Assembly (NCBI GenBank): GCA_037043015.1
Contig: CM073323.1
Coordinates: 2,852,001-2,916,000 of the forward strand
DNA length: 64,000 bases
DNA from: Bryum argenteum
Taxonomy: Eukaryota; Streptophyta; Bryopsida; Bryales; Bryaceae
Direction of reading: 5' to 3'
Shown here: in pieces, positions 10,735 to 21,515 of the stretch
Layout of the letters: every line of letters begins with the position of its first letter
How positions within the stretch are numbered: the first letter of the stretch is position 1
The notes under the pieces: model-generated
What the model was told of the DNA's origin: nothing
The model's input: only the letters and a program-made list of their open reading frames with translations
The model's database searches: none
Position numbers and translations under genes: made by a program

Positions 10735-12904
10735 ATGGCGATGGCGGCGTTGCGCGTGTCACGAATTGTGAGTGACCGTGCCACGGCTGCTGCCTCCACC
10801 TCCGTTTCGTCCACACCGCCTTGTCGAATTAATGTAAGAAAATCTTCTTTGTCTGATCGGCTATGGCTCGATGGAGAAAATGGTCACAGAAAGAAGCTGA
10901 TCGGCGAGCGTTTTAGGGCTATTTCTCTAGTTCCGGAGTGGTTGCAAAATCAGGATAGATTGTAACTGAGGTGATTGTTGTGTTGAATTACTCCATTTCG
11001 GTACTTGCAGGCATCGGCAAGCCACAGATCATGCCGCGATTGGTCGTCTCTGGCTGCTCTTACCCCCGGAATGATTCCTTCTGGGCACATAAAAAGGTGA
11101 TAATCTTCGTAATCTCTCTGATACTCACAAATTGTTTCCGCACCGCTAATTCACTTGGACTGTTGTCCACAATCTACTATACCAATGAGAAAGTAAATTT
11201 TTCGTTCAAATCTAGAGAATTCTAGTAAGATTCTTGATTGTATCGAAGTAAGGTCCTTGTATGAATCGGAATTTGTCACAGCATCAGAAATCTTGCTTTA
11301 GGTCGTTAAGTAGCTAACCTTGGAGTTCTTATCACTTCTGTGTAAATACTACATCCTCAATCGTAATATAATCCTTTTGATTGTAGACATTATTCTTTTA
11401 ATTAAAAAAATGGGCATTCGACGAAGTGCAATCGTTCTTGAGAGGGTCCAGTACAAATCCATTCAAAAGGAGGGGATTGAATGGTGGCAGGAAGCAAGGA
11501 AGTTGGCCAGCGGCGGCCAAGGTGGTAGCGGCGGCCCACAGGAGGGCGAACATCCGCGTGACGAAGCAAGAGAAGGTTCCTTTGGTGACAATGACGGATC
11601 CTTCAGGGAGGCCTCATCACTTGAGCACATTCCTTCAACAGCCAGCAGGCACGCAGTCCATGCTGAATACCAAAGCCTTGCAGCGGTACGAGTATGTCGG
11701 GGACGATGTGTATCGGTGCTACTTGCCTAAAGTCACCCTGCTCAACTTCGAAGTCGCCCCTGTCGTCGACCTCTTCGTGGCCGCCAGTGATGTGGATTGC
11801 CGAGTGGAGATGCGGCAGTGCATGGTAATTCCTCACCCTAACACTCCAATACTTCGATTGCTGTTATACATCACCATGGATGCACTTGACATTCTTCAAG
11901 AAGATGTCGTTTGCGCTGTTGAATTTTTATCCTCCGGATGGTCCTTGGCCTTTCTCCGTTTAACTGTTGCTGCCACTATCGAAGAATCGTAGAATCTCGG
12001 CTGTAATGAAAACCAGAGACGGTTTTCATCTTCTATAGGATTTGTATTCATATTTGTGTAGAGTTGTAACTGGCTTGTATCGAGGCTAAAGTCGTAAAGT
12101 ACTTGGTGTGCAGTTTTCAGGGTCTCAAGCAGTGGAAGACCAGAATGAACGGTTTTCAGGTAATTGGGCTGCCTCTATTAGGGTTTCATTGGATCAATGG
12201 CTTTCCTTGTTGTTAATATCGAAATGCTTGAGCATGTGCTTGTTGTCATGGTGTAGCCAGCTTGAAGAATCATCTCACATGGCATGACACTGCCGAGGGT
12301 GATCAGATGCTGCACTTGGAAACGGAGCTGAGCGTTCAACTGGAGGTATGTCCTTTACATGCGTCTCAACGTCTTTCGAACACTAATAAATCTATCCACA
12401 ATGAAAGCATTGTGTGCCCATCGCAGAGTACAAAAACAATGCTCGAGGATCACTCCAGTTTACTGATGGAAACTTTTGAGTGTATCATCTACCCCTGTGA
12501 AGAAGGCATGTGTTCCTGCCGATCGTGCCTGAGCTTCTGTAAACGATCATGGTTGCAGGTGTACACAGTTCCATTTACGATGCTACCTCTCTCAGCAGTG
12601 GAAGTTCCTGGAAACGCGTAAGCACTCTTTCTCTTCCCTAGCTCTACTCTACTTCCGAATGTAAAAACACAATGCAATCCCGTTCCGTATTGTCGTGTTC
12701 TCACTTTTCGATGTTGCTTGCAGGATCATGCAGGCGATGCTAGACCGGCTGATTCCGTTATTCCTGGACTACCTGTTCGTGGACTACAAGAGGTGGGTGG
12801 ACGAAGATGCACTGGACTTGGGGACCATTCCCCTGACATCACTCTCAGCTGCAGCAGACGAATCGACAAAGTCGGATTCTCAAGCCTTGAAAATCTCGTC
12901 TTGA
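10735..12904 (+). CDS. DUF1997 family protein, probably plastid-targeted
   Basis: Seven exons join in frame: 10735-10833, 11011-11096, 11443-11824, 12114-12159, 12257-12345, 12559-12617, 12724-12904 (313 aa). All introns are GT-AG. The core matches the DUF1997 pattern as I know it: Y.YVGDDVYRCYLPKV, then NFEVAPVVDLFV, then FSGSQAVEDQNERFSASLKN, an ETELSVQLEVYTVPFTMLP strand pair, and a C-terminal helix ending LDYLFVDYKRW. The family occurs in cyanobacteria and plant plastids and has no established activity. The first roughly 70 residues are rich in Ser, Ala and Arg and poor in acidic residues, which fits a transit peptide. The start is the first ATG of the open frame. The exon 2/3 junction is the least certain; the exon 4 acceptor was chosen because it restores the family motif. 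Confidence 0.85.
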
Positions 12905-13211
12905 ATCATCACTGTACCATTACAGAACTAGAATGATCGGCTGAATTGTGCAAACAAACAGTCCATTGGTTGTCCGAATAAGCAGCTTTTTCAGGAGCTT
13001 ACAAGTAGCCAGCGTTGTCTCAGTCTAGGGTATGATAATTCGGTGAGGCAAATACTTATCATTGATTGTTCCATTGTTTCATTTCCATGCATTATTGAAG
13101 TTGTATTCAAGTTTGGTTACCTACGCGGAGAGTGAGGCTCTGTTTGGGTTAGGTGCTGGTATGGGTGTATTCGAGGACATCAAGCCAAGGGTGCGCGAGG
13201 TTCGGGCTGAT
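12905..13211. other. Short spacer between the DUF1997 gene and tRNA-Ser
   Basis: About 300 bases hold the presumed 3' UTR of the DUF1997 gene and the 5' flank of the tRNA. No other feature is seen. Confidence 0.5.
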
Positions 13212-13293
13212 GTCGCTTTGGCCGAGTGGTTAAGGCGTGTGCCTGCTAAGTACATGGGGTTTCCCCGCAAGAGTTCGAATCTCTTAGGCGACG
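13212..13293 (+). tRNA. trnS-GCU: tRNA-Ser (anticodon GCU)
   Basis: An 82-base cloverleaf can be folded by eye. The acceptor stem GTCGCTT pairs with AGGCGAC, with discriminator G at 13293. The D arm is GCC..GGC. The anticodon stem TGTGC/GTACA carries the loop CTGCTAA with GCT at 13245-13247. A long variable arm (TGGGGTTTCCCCGC) is typical of class II tRNAs, and the T arm AAGAG-TTCGAAT-CTCTT is perfect. No intron. CCA is not encoded, as usual for a nuclear tRNA gene. The first T run downstream lies at about 13335 and can serve as pol III terminator. Confidence 0.95.
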
Positions 13294-13334
13294 AATGAGT
13301 GATACCTATACCAGCGACGCCGACCGTGCATCCC

Positions 13335-13745
13335 TTTTCCTTTTTCCCAATTCTTTTTTTTTCCTTTTCCCCAATTCTTTTTTTTTCCTTTTCCCCAATT
13401 CTTTTTTTTTCCTTTTTCCCAATTCTTTTTTTTTCCTTTTTCCCAATTCTTTTTTTTTCCTTTTTCCCAATTCTTTTTTTTTTCCTTTTTCCCAATTCTT
13501 TTTTTTTCCTTTTTCCCAATTCTTTTTTTTTTTCCTTTTTCCCAATTTTTTTTTTCCCTTTTTCCCAATTCTTTTTTTTTTTCTTTTTCCCAATTCTTTT
13601 ATATTTATTTTTCCCAATTCTTTTATATTTCTTTTTCCCAATTCTTCTTTATTTATTTTTCCCAATTCTTTTTTTTTTCTTTTTCCCAATTCTTTTTTTT
13701 TTCTTTTTCCCAATTCTGTCATATTTCTTTTCTTGTCCTCCCAAT
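13335..13745. repeat. Pyrimidine-rich minisatellite, about 16 units
   Basis: Units of about 22-26 bases with the core CCCAATTCTTTTTTTT-CC-TTTTT recur about 16 times without interruption. The first nine units are very uniform; later ones carry TATATTTATT variants. The plus strand is almost pure pyrimidine except for the AA of each unit. Long open frames in several phases are a consequence of the repeat and should not be called genes. It begins about 40 bases after the tRNA. Confidence 0.95.
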
Positions 13746-13779
13746 TTGCTTCGTGGAGATCAACATCCTAGAGGCACCA

Positions 13780-14350
13780 CCTAAAATGTCATAAACGGTA
13801 GACATTAATTGATAGTCATTGCCAAAAGATAAACACAAATATGCTTGACACGCTAATTCCGTTATAATGGAGGAATTCCTTGTGCCATTTTGCCGAAGCT
13901 GTTATGTGTCTTTTTGGCAGCATCCTAAAATGTGTCATTTTACAAACTCATTTTTTAACAGTAATTCAAAAATAGTTATGCCTCTAAATGGCACGTTTCT
14001 TAATACCACACACGTCCTCCCTAACATCAACTGATTTTTGTAATATCATCAAAAAAATTATGATATCACACATTGTTTATAATTTGTGACCTTTGAATAG
14101 AGCAAATTGGTAATATTTCTCAACGGCCGTCCACAAACATTGTTTTTTTTCGAACCACTTCGCAAGATATATTTTGTGATAAGGCAAATATTTCTCAACG
14201 ACCGTTCAAGAACATTGATGATTTCGAACAACAAGGTCACAAATATTTTCCCTTTGATGTCAAAAATCGACAAGAACAGATGTTAATTTTTTTCATTTAA
14301 AAGACCCAAAACGCACCAACTTACCAAAATAACACCATTTTGACATAATT
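13780..14350. mobile_element. Remnant related to the AATTCCGTTAAAATGGC TIR element family
   Basis: The word CTAATTCCGTTATAATGG near 13853 resembles the terminus of the elements at 7540 and 53180. The part at 14150-14350 resembles 61640-61830 (AAATATTTCT.AAC, CCGTTCA.GAACATT, CCCTTTGATGTCAAAA, AAAACGCA, AACACCATTTT). This is a decayed copy with uncertain ends and no coding capacity. Confidence 0.45.
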
Positions 14351-14514
14351 GTGGTAAAATGCTTCCTCTCTTTCTTATCATGTCTTCACCATACAATATA
14401 ACCACTTGAATATGTATACTCAATTGAATATTGTAGAAGTGTTACTATTAATAAATCAAACAAAGAAGAAAAACTAACCAAGGTAACATAAGTTTTCAGA
14501 CTCTTGGATCAATC

Positions 14515-14646
14515 ATAAAGCTTTGAATCATAACTAGTCATAAAATTCCCAATACTAAGATTCCTGCCTAAACTCAAGGCATAAAGCTTTGAATCATAAC
14601 TAGTCATAAAATTTCCAATACTAAGATTCCTGCCTAAACTCGAGGC
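14515..14646. repeat. 66-bp tandem duplication
   Basis: The word ATAAAGCTTTGAATCATAAC starts at 14515 and again at 14581, and the following bases match almost perfectly for the whole 66-base unit (three visible differences). It lies in the 3' part of the F-box-like remnant. Confidence 0.9.
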
Positions 14647-15226
14647 TTTTCACGCAGATTGAGAAGTCCTTGAACCTCATCACTACCCTAACTCTATCTA
14701 TCAAATTTCTCGCATCACAATTTGACACAAACGAAGGGACAAGACTACAATAGTATGAATCACCACATATTAATGCAAGATTTGACACAAACGAAGGGAC
14801 AAGACTACAATAGTATGAATTACCACATATTAATGCAAGATACCGTTCATTTACTCTTGACACATTGTTGAACCTTGAGTCCAAATTGAATCACCGAAAA
14901 TCTCTGATAAGAATGTTGGTGCTTTCAGATAATGTTTGTTGCCCCTCTCATCAAGTTTCCGTAATCAGTGGACTTATCCATCTAATTTCCAATCTAAGCG
15001 TTCCTTTGATCCTTTCCACTGGAGAATGATGAACCTCATTGCGTCGATACAGCCCCTTTTCCGCACATAAAATCCTCTCAGCTACAAAAGAGACAACATT
15101 GACAAGAGGATCACGTTCGTTTTCTGCTTGCCCAGCTCTTGCAACTCGTGTTGAGAATGGCATTCTCGTCAATATCTGACGAGCTACGTTGTCAGGCAGC
15201 TTACATTGCCCAGATACCTCCTTCAT
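14560..15226 (-). pseudogene. F-box-like gene remnant
   Basis: From an ATG at 15226 the minus strand encodes MKEVSGQ followed by LPDNVARQILTRMPFSTRVA, which fits the start of an F-box (LP..V...IL.R.P......A). The frame then loses the expected WRSL-like end of the box and stops at 14951. A second open stretch (14621-14884) holds ALICGNSYYCSLVPSF, reminiscent of F-box-associated repeats, duplicated in frame by the 60-bp repeat at 14721. F-box proteins are substrate receptors of SCF ubiquitin ligases. The broken frame and shortened box suggest a pseudogene, although an unrecognised intron is possible. Confidence 0.4.
14721..14840. repeat. 60-bp tandem duplication
   Basis: Bases 14721-14780 and 14781-14840 are identical except for one base near the end of the unit (CACCACATAT versus TACCACATAT). 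Near identity indicates a recent event. Sixty bases is a multiple of three, so a reading frame through it is kept. Confidence 0.95.
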
Positions 15227-15326
15227 CTTACATTCACAGCTGATGCAGAAATGGAATGAAATTGTAGGACCTTCAGCAAGTTCCGAACTAAAAACAGAAA
15301 ACAACTATTCAAAAGGCAAATTCTTC

Positions 15327-15945
15327 AGAGCGTGTCGCAGTGTGTCATGGCAGCTTAGAATCATGATGTACTATGTACGTCCTACGAAGTTTTAATGTGG
15401 AGCAGATTCGTTACCTATCAGCTTCTATGACCTAACTCGCCGACCTCCATATCTCTCTTAAAAACGCACATTAGATAACGTTGATGTGTACATTGACTTC
15501 GAATTCTCAACCAAAACCCAGTAATTGCTGCGGAGGTCATGGAATCCAATTCATTTCTTGTGTTCGACCATTCAGTTGCACAGAATTTGAAGAGCACCGC
15601 ATAAACCATATCCAACCATTCAATTACAATGTGTGTCGCAATGTGTGCATAATCATCATAATAGCAGCCTGGAATCATGATGTACTGTATATGTCCTGCC
15701 AAGCTTCAGTGTGAGACACATTCGCAACCAATCAGCTTATATGACCTAACTCACCGACCTCCATTTGTCACTTAGAACGCACACAAGGTAACGTTAATGT
15801 GCACATTTTCTAAACCGAAGCCCACTAATTGCCGCAGAGTCCATTAGATCCTTATCCGTTTCATGCATTCGACAATTCAGTTACGCAAAATTCGAAGAGC
15901 ACCGCATGAACCCTATCCAGCCATTCAATTACATACATCACAGCC
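15327..15945. repeat. Tandem duplication of about 310 bp downstream of plastocyanin
   Basis: Two units (about 15327-15637 and 15638-15945) share TGTGTC, GGAATCATGATGTACT, ATGACCTAACTC.CCGACCTCCAT, GAAGAGCACCGCAT.AACC.TATCCA.CCATTCAATTAC and other words. They have diverged by point changes and small indels. The beginning of a third unit may follow at 15945. No coding function is seen. The block lies 3' of the plastocyanin gene. Confidence 0.8.
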
Positions 15946-16128
15946 CGCCAGAGGAGCAGACACATTCGCAATTTAAGAGGAATGAGAGTAGCAGCTCGGA
16001 GAGGATGTACTTCAAAGTTGGCCGTAATATTTATATTAATAACATGATACTCGAAGTAGCAATTTGCCAAGAGGAAACAGTTAACTATTCTACAAACACG
16101 GTAGTAGTCGACAAATGCTCACTGCAAT

Positions 16129-16632
16129 CTACGAGACGGTGATGACGCCCTTCATGCCAGCGCCCTGGTGGGGCTCGCAGTAGAAGCTGTAGGAGCCAGC
16201 CTTGTTCAAGGTGATGGAGAACGTTTCGTTGGGGGCGTTGACGTAATCCTCGTGGTTGATGTCATCAACCTTCACTCCGGCGGGAACCTCGTCCTCGTCG
16301 AACATGACGTTGTGGGGGAAGCCACGGTTGTTCAAGAACGTGATGGTCTCACCGGCCGCGACGTTGACGGTGCTGGGGTAGAATCCCAGGCTGCCGTCGT
16401 CACCGCCCATCTTGACAGTGGCGGCATTGGCGGACAAGGCCACGAGGAGGGAGCCGGACGCGGCGACGAGCGCCTTGCCGACCGTCTTCAAGGCATCGCT
16501 GCTGGCCGAGGCGCGGACTGGCGCCATGCGGACCACAGTCGAGGTCGAGACTGTCGCCGAGGTGGCGGCCTTGGTCTCAGCCCTGAGGCCGGTGAAAGTG
16601 GGCACGGAGACGGCAGCTGCGAGGGACGCCAT
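16129..16632 (-). CDS. PETE: Plastocyanin precursor
   Basis: A single exon encodes 167 residues. The first 70 form a bipartite targeting sequence: a Ser/Thr/Ala-rich stroma-targeting part, then a hydrophobic thylakoid-transfer segment (ALVAASGSLLVALSANA) ending at ANA before the mature start ATVKMGG. The mature protein has 97 residues. Its copper ligands are visible as His37 (GFPHNV), Cys82 (FYCEPH), His85 and Met90 (GAGMKG). The acidic patch FDEDE is present. Mature spinach plastocyanin has 99 residues; the two-residue shortening is near residues 57-60, next to the second acidic patch, where other lineages also vary. It carries electrons from cytochrome b6f to photosystem I in the thylakoid lumen. 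Third positions are GC-rich, unlike the AT-rich flanks, as expected for a highly expressed gene. Confidence 0.98.
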   Translation of the reverse strand: MASLAAAVSVPTFTGLRAETKAATSATVSTSTVVRMAPVRASASSDALKTVGKALVAASGSLLVALSANAATVKMGGDDGSLGFYPSTVNVAAGETITFLNNRGFPHNVMFDEDEVPAGVKVDDINHEDYVNAPNETFSITLNKAGSYSFYCEPHQGAGMKGVITVS

Positions 16633-17040
16633 AGCTACGAAACTAGCAAACTCTAGAGGTGAGAGAGATGACTGGAATTGTACTGCAAGAGAAGCAAGAG
16701 GACTGGATATAAAATGGATAGGTAGCGATGGATATGGAGTTGGATATCTGGAGGCTCACGGCAATTGGGGTGTTCCTGATAAGCTGCCAGAGTGACGCCT
16801 GACCGCAGACTGGCGATCACCCTTGTGGCTCTCGTTCCATTATGAGTGGAAGTATCAGTGGGTACTTTTCTCGAGCCACTTCATCCTTCATCCGTCAGTC
16901 ACTCTTGGCTCTGTCAGTCACAACTCCACTCCAAGCCGCTCGGAAGATCGAAAGGTGATGTGCTCCAGTTCTCTTTGATTGATTTTGAGTTTGTGAATGT
17001 TGACTGCACAATAATTTCAGTATGACAAATTTGTAGTGAA

Positions 17041-17390
17041 GGTATTTGTGCGAGTGATTTGTGTGCATGGACAAAGTAGGTGGAAGATTGGACTAATTTG
17101 AATTGTGAGAGTAATTTGTGTGCATGGATAAAGTAGGTAGAAGATTGGACTAATTTGAATTGTGGGAGTAATTTGTGCGCATGGATAAAGTAAGTGGAAG
17201 ATTGAACTAATCTGAATTATGGTAGTAATTTGTGTGCATGGATAAAGTAGGTGGAAGATTGGACTTATGTGAATCGTGCGAGTAATTTGTGAGCATGGAT
17301 AAAGTAGGTGGAAAATTGGACTAATCTGAATTGTGGGAGTGATTTGTGTGCATGGATGAAGGAAGTGGAAGGTTGAACTAATTTGAATCA
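17041..17390. repeat. 57-bp minisatellite, six units
   Basis: The word GCATGGA(T/C)AAAGTAGGTGGAA recurs with exact 57-base spacing (CATGG at 17066, 17123, 17180, 17237, 17294, 17351). Units differ by a few substitutions. Because 57 is divisible by three, the minus strand stays open and would encode a 19-residue repeat, but there is no start context or homology, so I do not call a gene. It is about 400 bp upstream of the plastocyanin start. Confidence 0.95.
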
Positions 17391-17479
17391 TATTTTTCTG
17401 GAATTTGTTGTGAGTTTTTGAAGTTGAACTTGTAGTGTGTTGGTAAAATGGTGTGCAAATAAATTATTGAGTGAATAAA

Positions 17480-17575
17480 GAAGAACACCAAACCCTTGGG
17501 GGGTTGGTTGTGAAGAAAATGTCTGTTTGACTTACCCTTGATGATATGCCCATAGGACATGAAAATGGTGTACAC
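17480..17575. repeat. Dispersed repeat member (ATATGCCCA family), copy 1
   Basis: It contains CCAAACCCTTGGGGGGTTGG, AAAATGTCTGTTTGAC and CCCTTGATGATATGCCCATA, matching 24745-24830 and, more loosely, the copies at 26.0, 26.9 and 31.4 kb. Element boundaries are unclear. Confidence 0.65.
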
Positions 17576-18869
17576 TCTAAAATGTTTATATTGGAGTACA
17601 TTGAAAATTGAATCTTGAAGCTATTATGGACCTCTTGGGTAGTTGAGATTTTTGGGGGCTCACCTCTTGAAGCTGGTGAAATTTTCAATCAACCCCTAAG
17701 TGCCCTTAGTGGACACAAAAAAATACATGGTCTTTCAAGGAGTTGTATCTCCTTAAATCACGGTTGGGTTTCAATTTGGGTTTTGGGTTGAAAACCAAAT
17801 CAAGTATAGTTACTTTAATCAATGTCATCCATTACGTTTTGAAGAGATAGCATGGATATTAGTGCAAGAGGTTTAGATTTGGATTGTTCTTCCTTTGTAA
17901 AATACAAGGCAATTTTCCCCATTGCAAGGCTATTATTTGAGCCAAGAGTTTTTTATAGTGATTTTTTAAGTGCAAAAGTATTTTTTGAGATGAAGGTGGA
18001 CAACTTGCTTTTTGGTGAAATTTTGATTACAAATGGTTTGTTGATAGTATTTCCACTTCAAAGTGAAAATAGTGAAATGTCATAATTGTTGTTTTTGAGT
18101 GCAAATACATTATGAACTCGCAATCTAATTAAAAGGCCTCATGACTCCAAATTTGACCCACATGACTTGTTGTATAGTCAAGTTGCCCCATTTTGGTTTC
18201 GCAACCTAAGAATTGTCCTACAAGATTCAAAAATTGGAATTTAGCTTTGAAATTGGAGCTAAAAATACTTAAATTAGACCCATTATTTAGGTTGCCCAAA
18301 ATTTCAAATAACAAATTTTGCTTTTAGAGAGCTTTAGAGGTTTAAATATGGAAATTACATGCATTGTTTTCAGAACATTAGTTTCTACTTTTCATTTGTT
18401 GGTGTCATAAAAATCTGAAAAATAAAAGACAATCATTTCATAAGTAAGAGTAATATTATTATTTTAGGGTTAATACCCTATGGTCAAACCTTATGATATT
18501 ATAAAACAATTCTACTCTTATATTATTTGATAATAGAATTACATAAGTAGGTGAGATAAGTATAAACTCTTGCCTATTGAATTTTGGTATCTTACATATT
18601 CTTATCATTTTGAGATTGTATACAACTAGGATCTAGAAGACTTTTGGGTGAAAGGAATGAGCTTGGGCATCTAAGGGTTTAGGCATTGATTTATATGTCA
18701 ATTTTACCCCTAAAGATCGAAGTAAGCCATTTTAGCTTTGTGCTATTAGAGGCACCCTAGATGAAGGGGTTTAAATGGATATTTTGCCTAAGATTTTTAC
18801 AAAACATTCCTTATTCTACAAGGTACTTGCGAAGAAATCTGCCAAACATTGGCAATCATATTATAAGGG

Positions 18870-19300
18870 ATTGGTTAGGAGCCAATATCACTAATTGTAA
18901 CCATTTTACCAAGTGTGCGAGTAAGTGAAAGTAGCTTATGAAAGATGATGCCAGATGTCTCTCACCATAAAATGATTATGACCATTATACCAAGTGTGTC
19001 GGTATGTGGAAATAACTGACCAAGGATAATTGCATGGAATTTTTCATTGACAAGCAAGCATTGTCTGCATTATATCAAGTGTGCCAAGAAGTGGAAATAT
19101 CCAAATATTCACAATTGTAGTAAAGAAAATCATATTAAGGGTTTGTCATCAACAATATTCTTGTGACTATTACACCAAGTATGTCATTAATTTACAAGGT
19201 GATAACCAAATACTGCCAAAAGTTGTTTAGTGTTGTACCAATGATCATGCTAGAAGTTTGTCAAAGAGTGTTATTGCGATCGTTATAACAAGTATGCTCT
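18870..19300. repeat. Irregular tandem repeat with ACCAAGTGTG core
   Basis: The motif (GACCATTAT)ACCAAGTGTG followed by a GGAAATA-type word recurs several times at uneven spacing of about 70-100 bases. The same core reappears in a tighter array at 21355-21515, so both are probably derived from the same satellite-like unit. Confidence 0.5.
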
Positions 19301-19479
19301 TAAATTGCAAGTAACGGAAATAACCGAAGATACTAAGAAATTTTCAGTAATGGCAATTGTAGTACCAAGGGTTATACTAAAAGTTATACCAAGTGTCACT
19401 AAAAGAATTGTGTTTAACCACGATATCAAGTGTGTAATTAAGAGGAGAATAATTGAAAACATTAGATCGAATCTTTCAT

Positions 19480-20070
19480 GGAATTAAGATTAATCTACTA
19501 CAAAATCCAAACTCGAATTAGAATCCAACTCAACAGTGGATGCAAAAGAAATAACTCCTCTAGAACCATGTATTTTTTTCATTTTTATCATTTTTATCAC
19601 TATAAATTCATCCTTGCAAATCCAATACAAGAATTATTCAAATTAACCCCAAAAGGCCAAAGGTTGTCAAAATACATTGAAAATGGGACCATTTTGGTCC
19701 TCCTGGACCTCTTAGAGGTTAAAAAGCTTCCAATTACCATATTCTTGGATTCATCTTAAGCCCGTACTTATCGGAAAAAATTCATAAAAAATGAATTGGA
19801 TCCAGCATGATTGGCTTGCAATGGGGAAGCATTCCCCATGTCTAAAAACCCATAAACAAAAATTTCCTTCACTAAAATGCATGCTTTAAATTCATACTAT
19901 TTTTATAGATTTATAATTTCTACCACATAAACTAGACTTAATCTGAGATAGAACCCATATGCTTTCACCAACAACAAACTTCGGATGAAATAGTTATGGC
20001 TCTTCAAAGTTTCAGCTTGTCATCTAAAATATTGATTTTTGTCATTTGGTGCCTTTGGGGGTTAACATAG
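19480..20070. repeat. Dispersed AT-rich repeat family, copy 2
   Basis: Direct-orientation match to the block at 9030-9470: CAGTGGATGCA, TGGCTTGCAATGG, CCCCATG, CCTTCACTAAAATGCATGC and AGTTATGGCTCTTCA appear in the same order. No coding domain is visible. Confidence 0.55.
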
Positions 20071-21354
20071 CCCTCTTTGTAGTCTCTCAAATGTCTACAC
20101 ATTTATAATTTCTAAACTTTTTGAAAAACATTGTAAAGAATAAGAATATTGAGAAAATATCATGCCAATTTATTTAGTCATAGTTTGAAGAGAACCTTTG
20201 GGGTTAATTTTTTATTAATATAAATTGCCATGACTTTAACCCCTAATATCTTGCGGTTCTCGGAGCTCGAAAATCCAAGAGTGCAATCTTCTACCACATT
20301 TTTAAAATTGAGGTAAGATCAAATACTTTATTAATATTTTTTTACTTTCAACCGGGGATCTTGAACCTTGCTACTATCAACAATACCATTTAAAATTCCA
20401 ATCGTTGAATCTTTACCACTTGTGAGATCATAATGTCCATAGCTGATGCAAAATGTTTTTAAGGCATTGTTTAGAAAACATAGTTCACTTTATGCAAAGG
20501 GGAAGTGAATGACTATTACCCCCAAACATTATGCTCACGCTATAAATAAATATTGAGTATGTCCATGCAAAGTTATAGATACTCACAATGCTTTTAAACC
20601 TTCATGCAAATTATTTCTAGAAGAAGGTATGAAAACACCTATAAACTCAAATATCAAACAGTTTGGTTTGAATAAAAATTCAATGATGAATTATGTACCT
20701 TTACGTATTTGTAAACTTTGGAAAGAAGTAAAATTAAAAATTGTGTAAGCCACAAATTCTAAAAATTTTGGGAAGGAATAGATGTAAAACAACAAAAAAT
20801 CTTTAAGCTAGTTGTTGGAATTTCCGTAGTCTACCCTTGTATAACTTGGGTGGCACTTGGAAATTTGTATCATGAACATGCTATTAGAGACAAAAGAAAA
20901 TTTGAAAAAAGTGCTCACAAGAAAAGAGTCCTTTTTAGCCACAATTAGGCTTTCAAACAAAAATATGGAAATGTGAATATTTGCATCAAAATATTTGAAT
21001 ATTTTGTGGCACAAGAACTCGTAAAGGTGATTTATTCCATGAATTTGATGAGAACCAATGTATGAAGAGATATGTCAATTAAAATTTGTGATTGTGAATT
21101 GGTATAGCAAGTCTTTTGGAGAATAGAGATATTTGTTTTGCACAAGTCATGTTGCATCTATGGTTTTGATGAATATGAAAAGTATTTTCTAAAAATCATT
21201 ACCCAAATGTGCCAAAAGTTGGCAATCATACTACCAAAAATCAAGTCAAGAGTAGTGTCACAAAATGGTTCATCTCTGACTATTCAAATAAGCGTGCAAA
21301 CACGTGGCAAGACAATTGTCATTGCCGTAATAAGTTGTTCAACAACTGACAACA

Positions 21355-21515
21355 AGATCGTAACCATCATACTAAGTGTGCCAACCGCTGGCAACATGAT
21401 CGTTACCATCATACCAAGTGTGCCAGCGAGCGACTGTTACCATTACGGTACCAAGTGTGCGAGCCAGCGACTGTCACCATTACAGTACCAAGTGTGCAAA
21501 CAACTGACAAATCCT
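21355..21515. repeat. Tandem repeat of about 40 bp, four units
   Basis: Units contain GTTACCATCATACCAAGTGTGCCA followed by a variable GCGAGCGACT-type segment. Four successive units run from 21355 to 21515 with unit lengths of about 38-42 bases. Confidence 0.7.

Noticed and set aside
12512..12671. CRISPR-like arrays among the many short tandem repeats
   Set aside because: None of the repeats in the window alternates with unique spacers of regular length, and the genes are plant nuclear genes.
13284..13784. Overlapping long open frames on both strands through the pyrimidine minisatellite (Lys/Gly-rich or Phe/Pro-rich repeats)
   Set aside because: They arise because the short repeat lacks stops in several frames at once. 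There is no start context, domain or homology.
16705..16720. TATAAAAT near the plastocyanin 5' end as its TATA box
   Set aside because: The word is in the plus orientation, whereas plastocyanin is on the minus strand; on the minus strand it reads TTTTATAT, which is not a convincing core promoter.
16168..16795. Open frames antisense to plastocyanin
   Set aside because: Shadows of a GC-biased coding sequence; no motif or start context.
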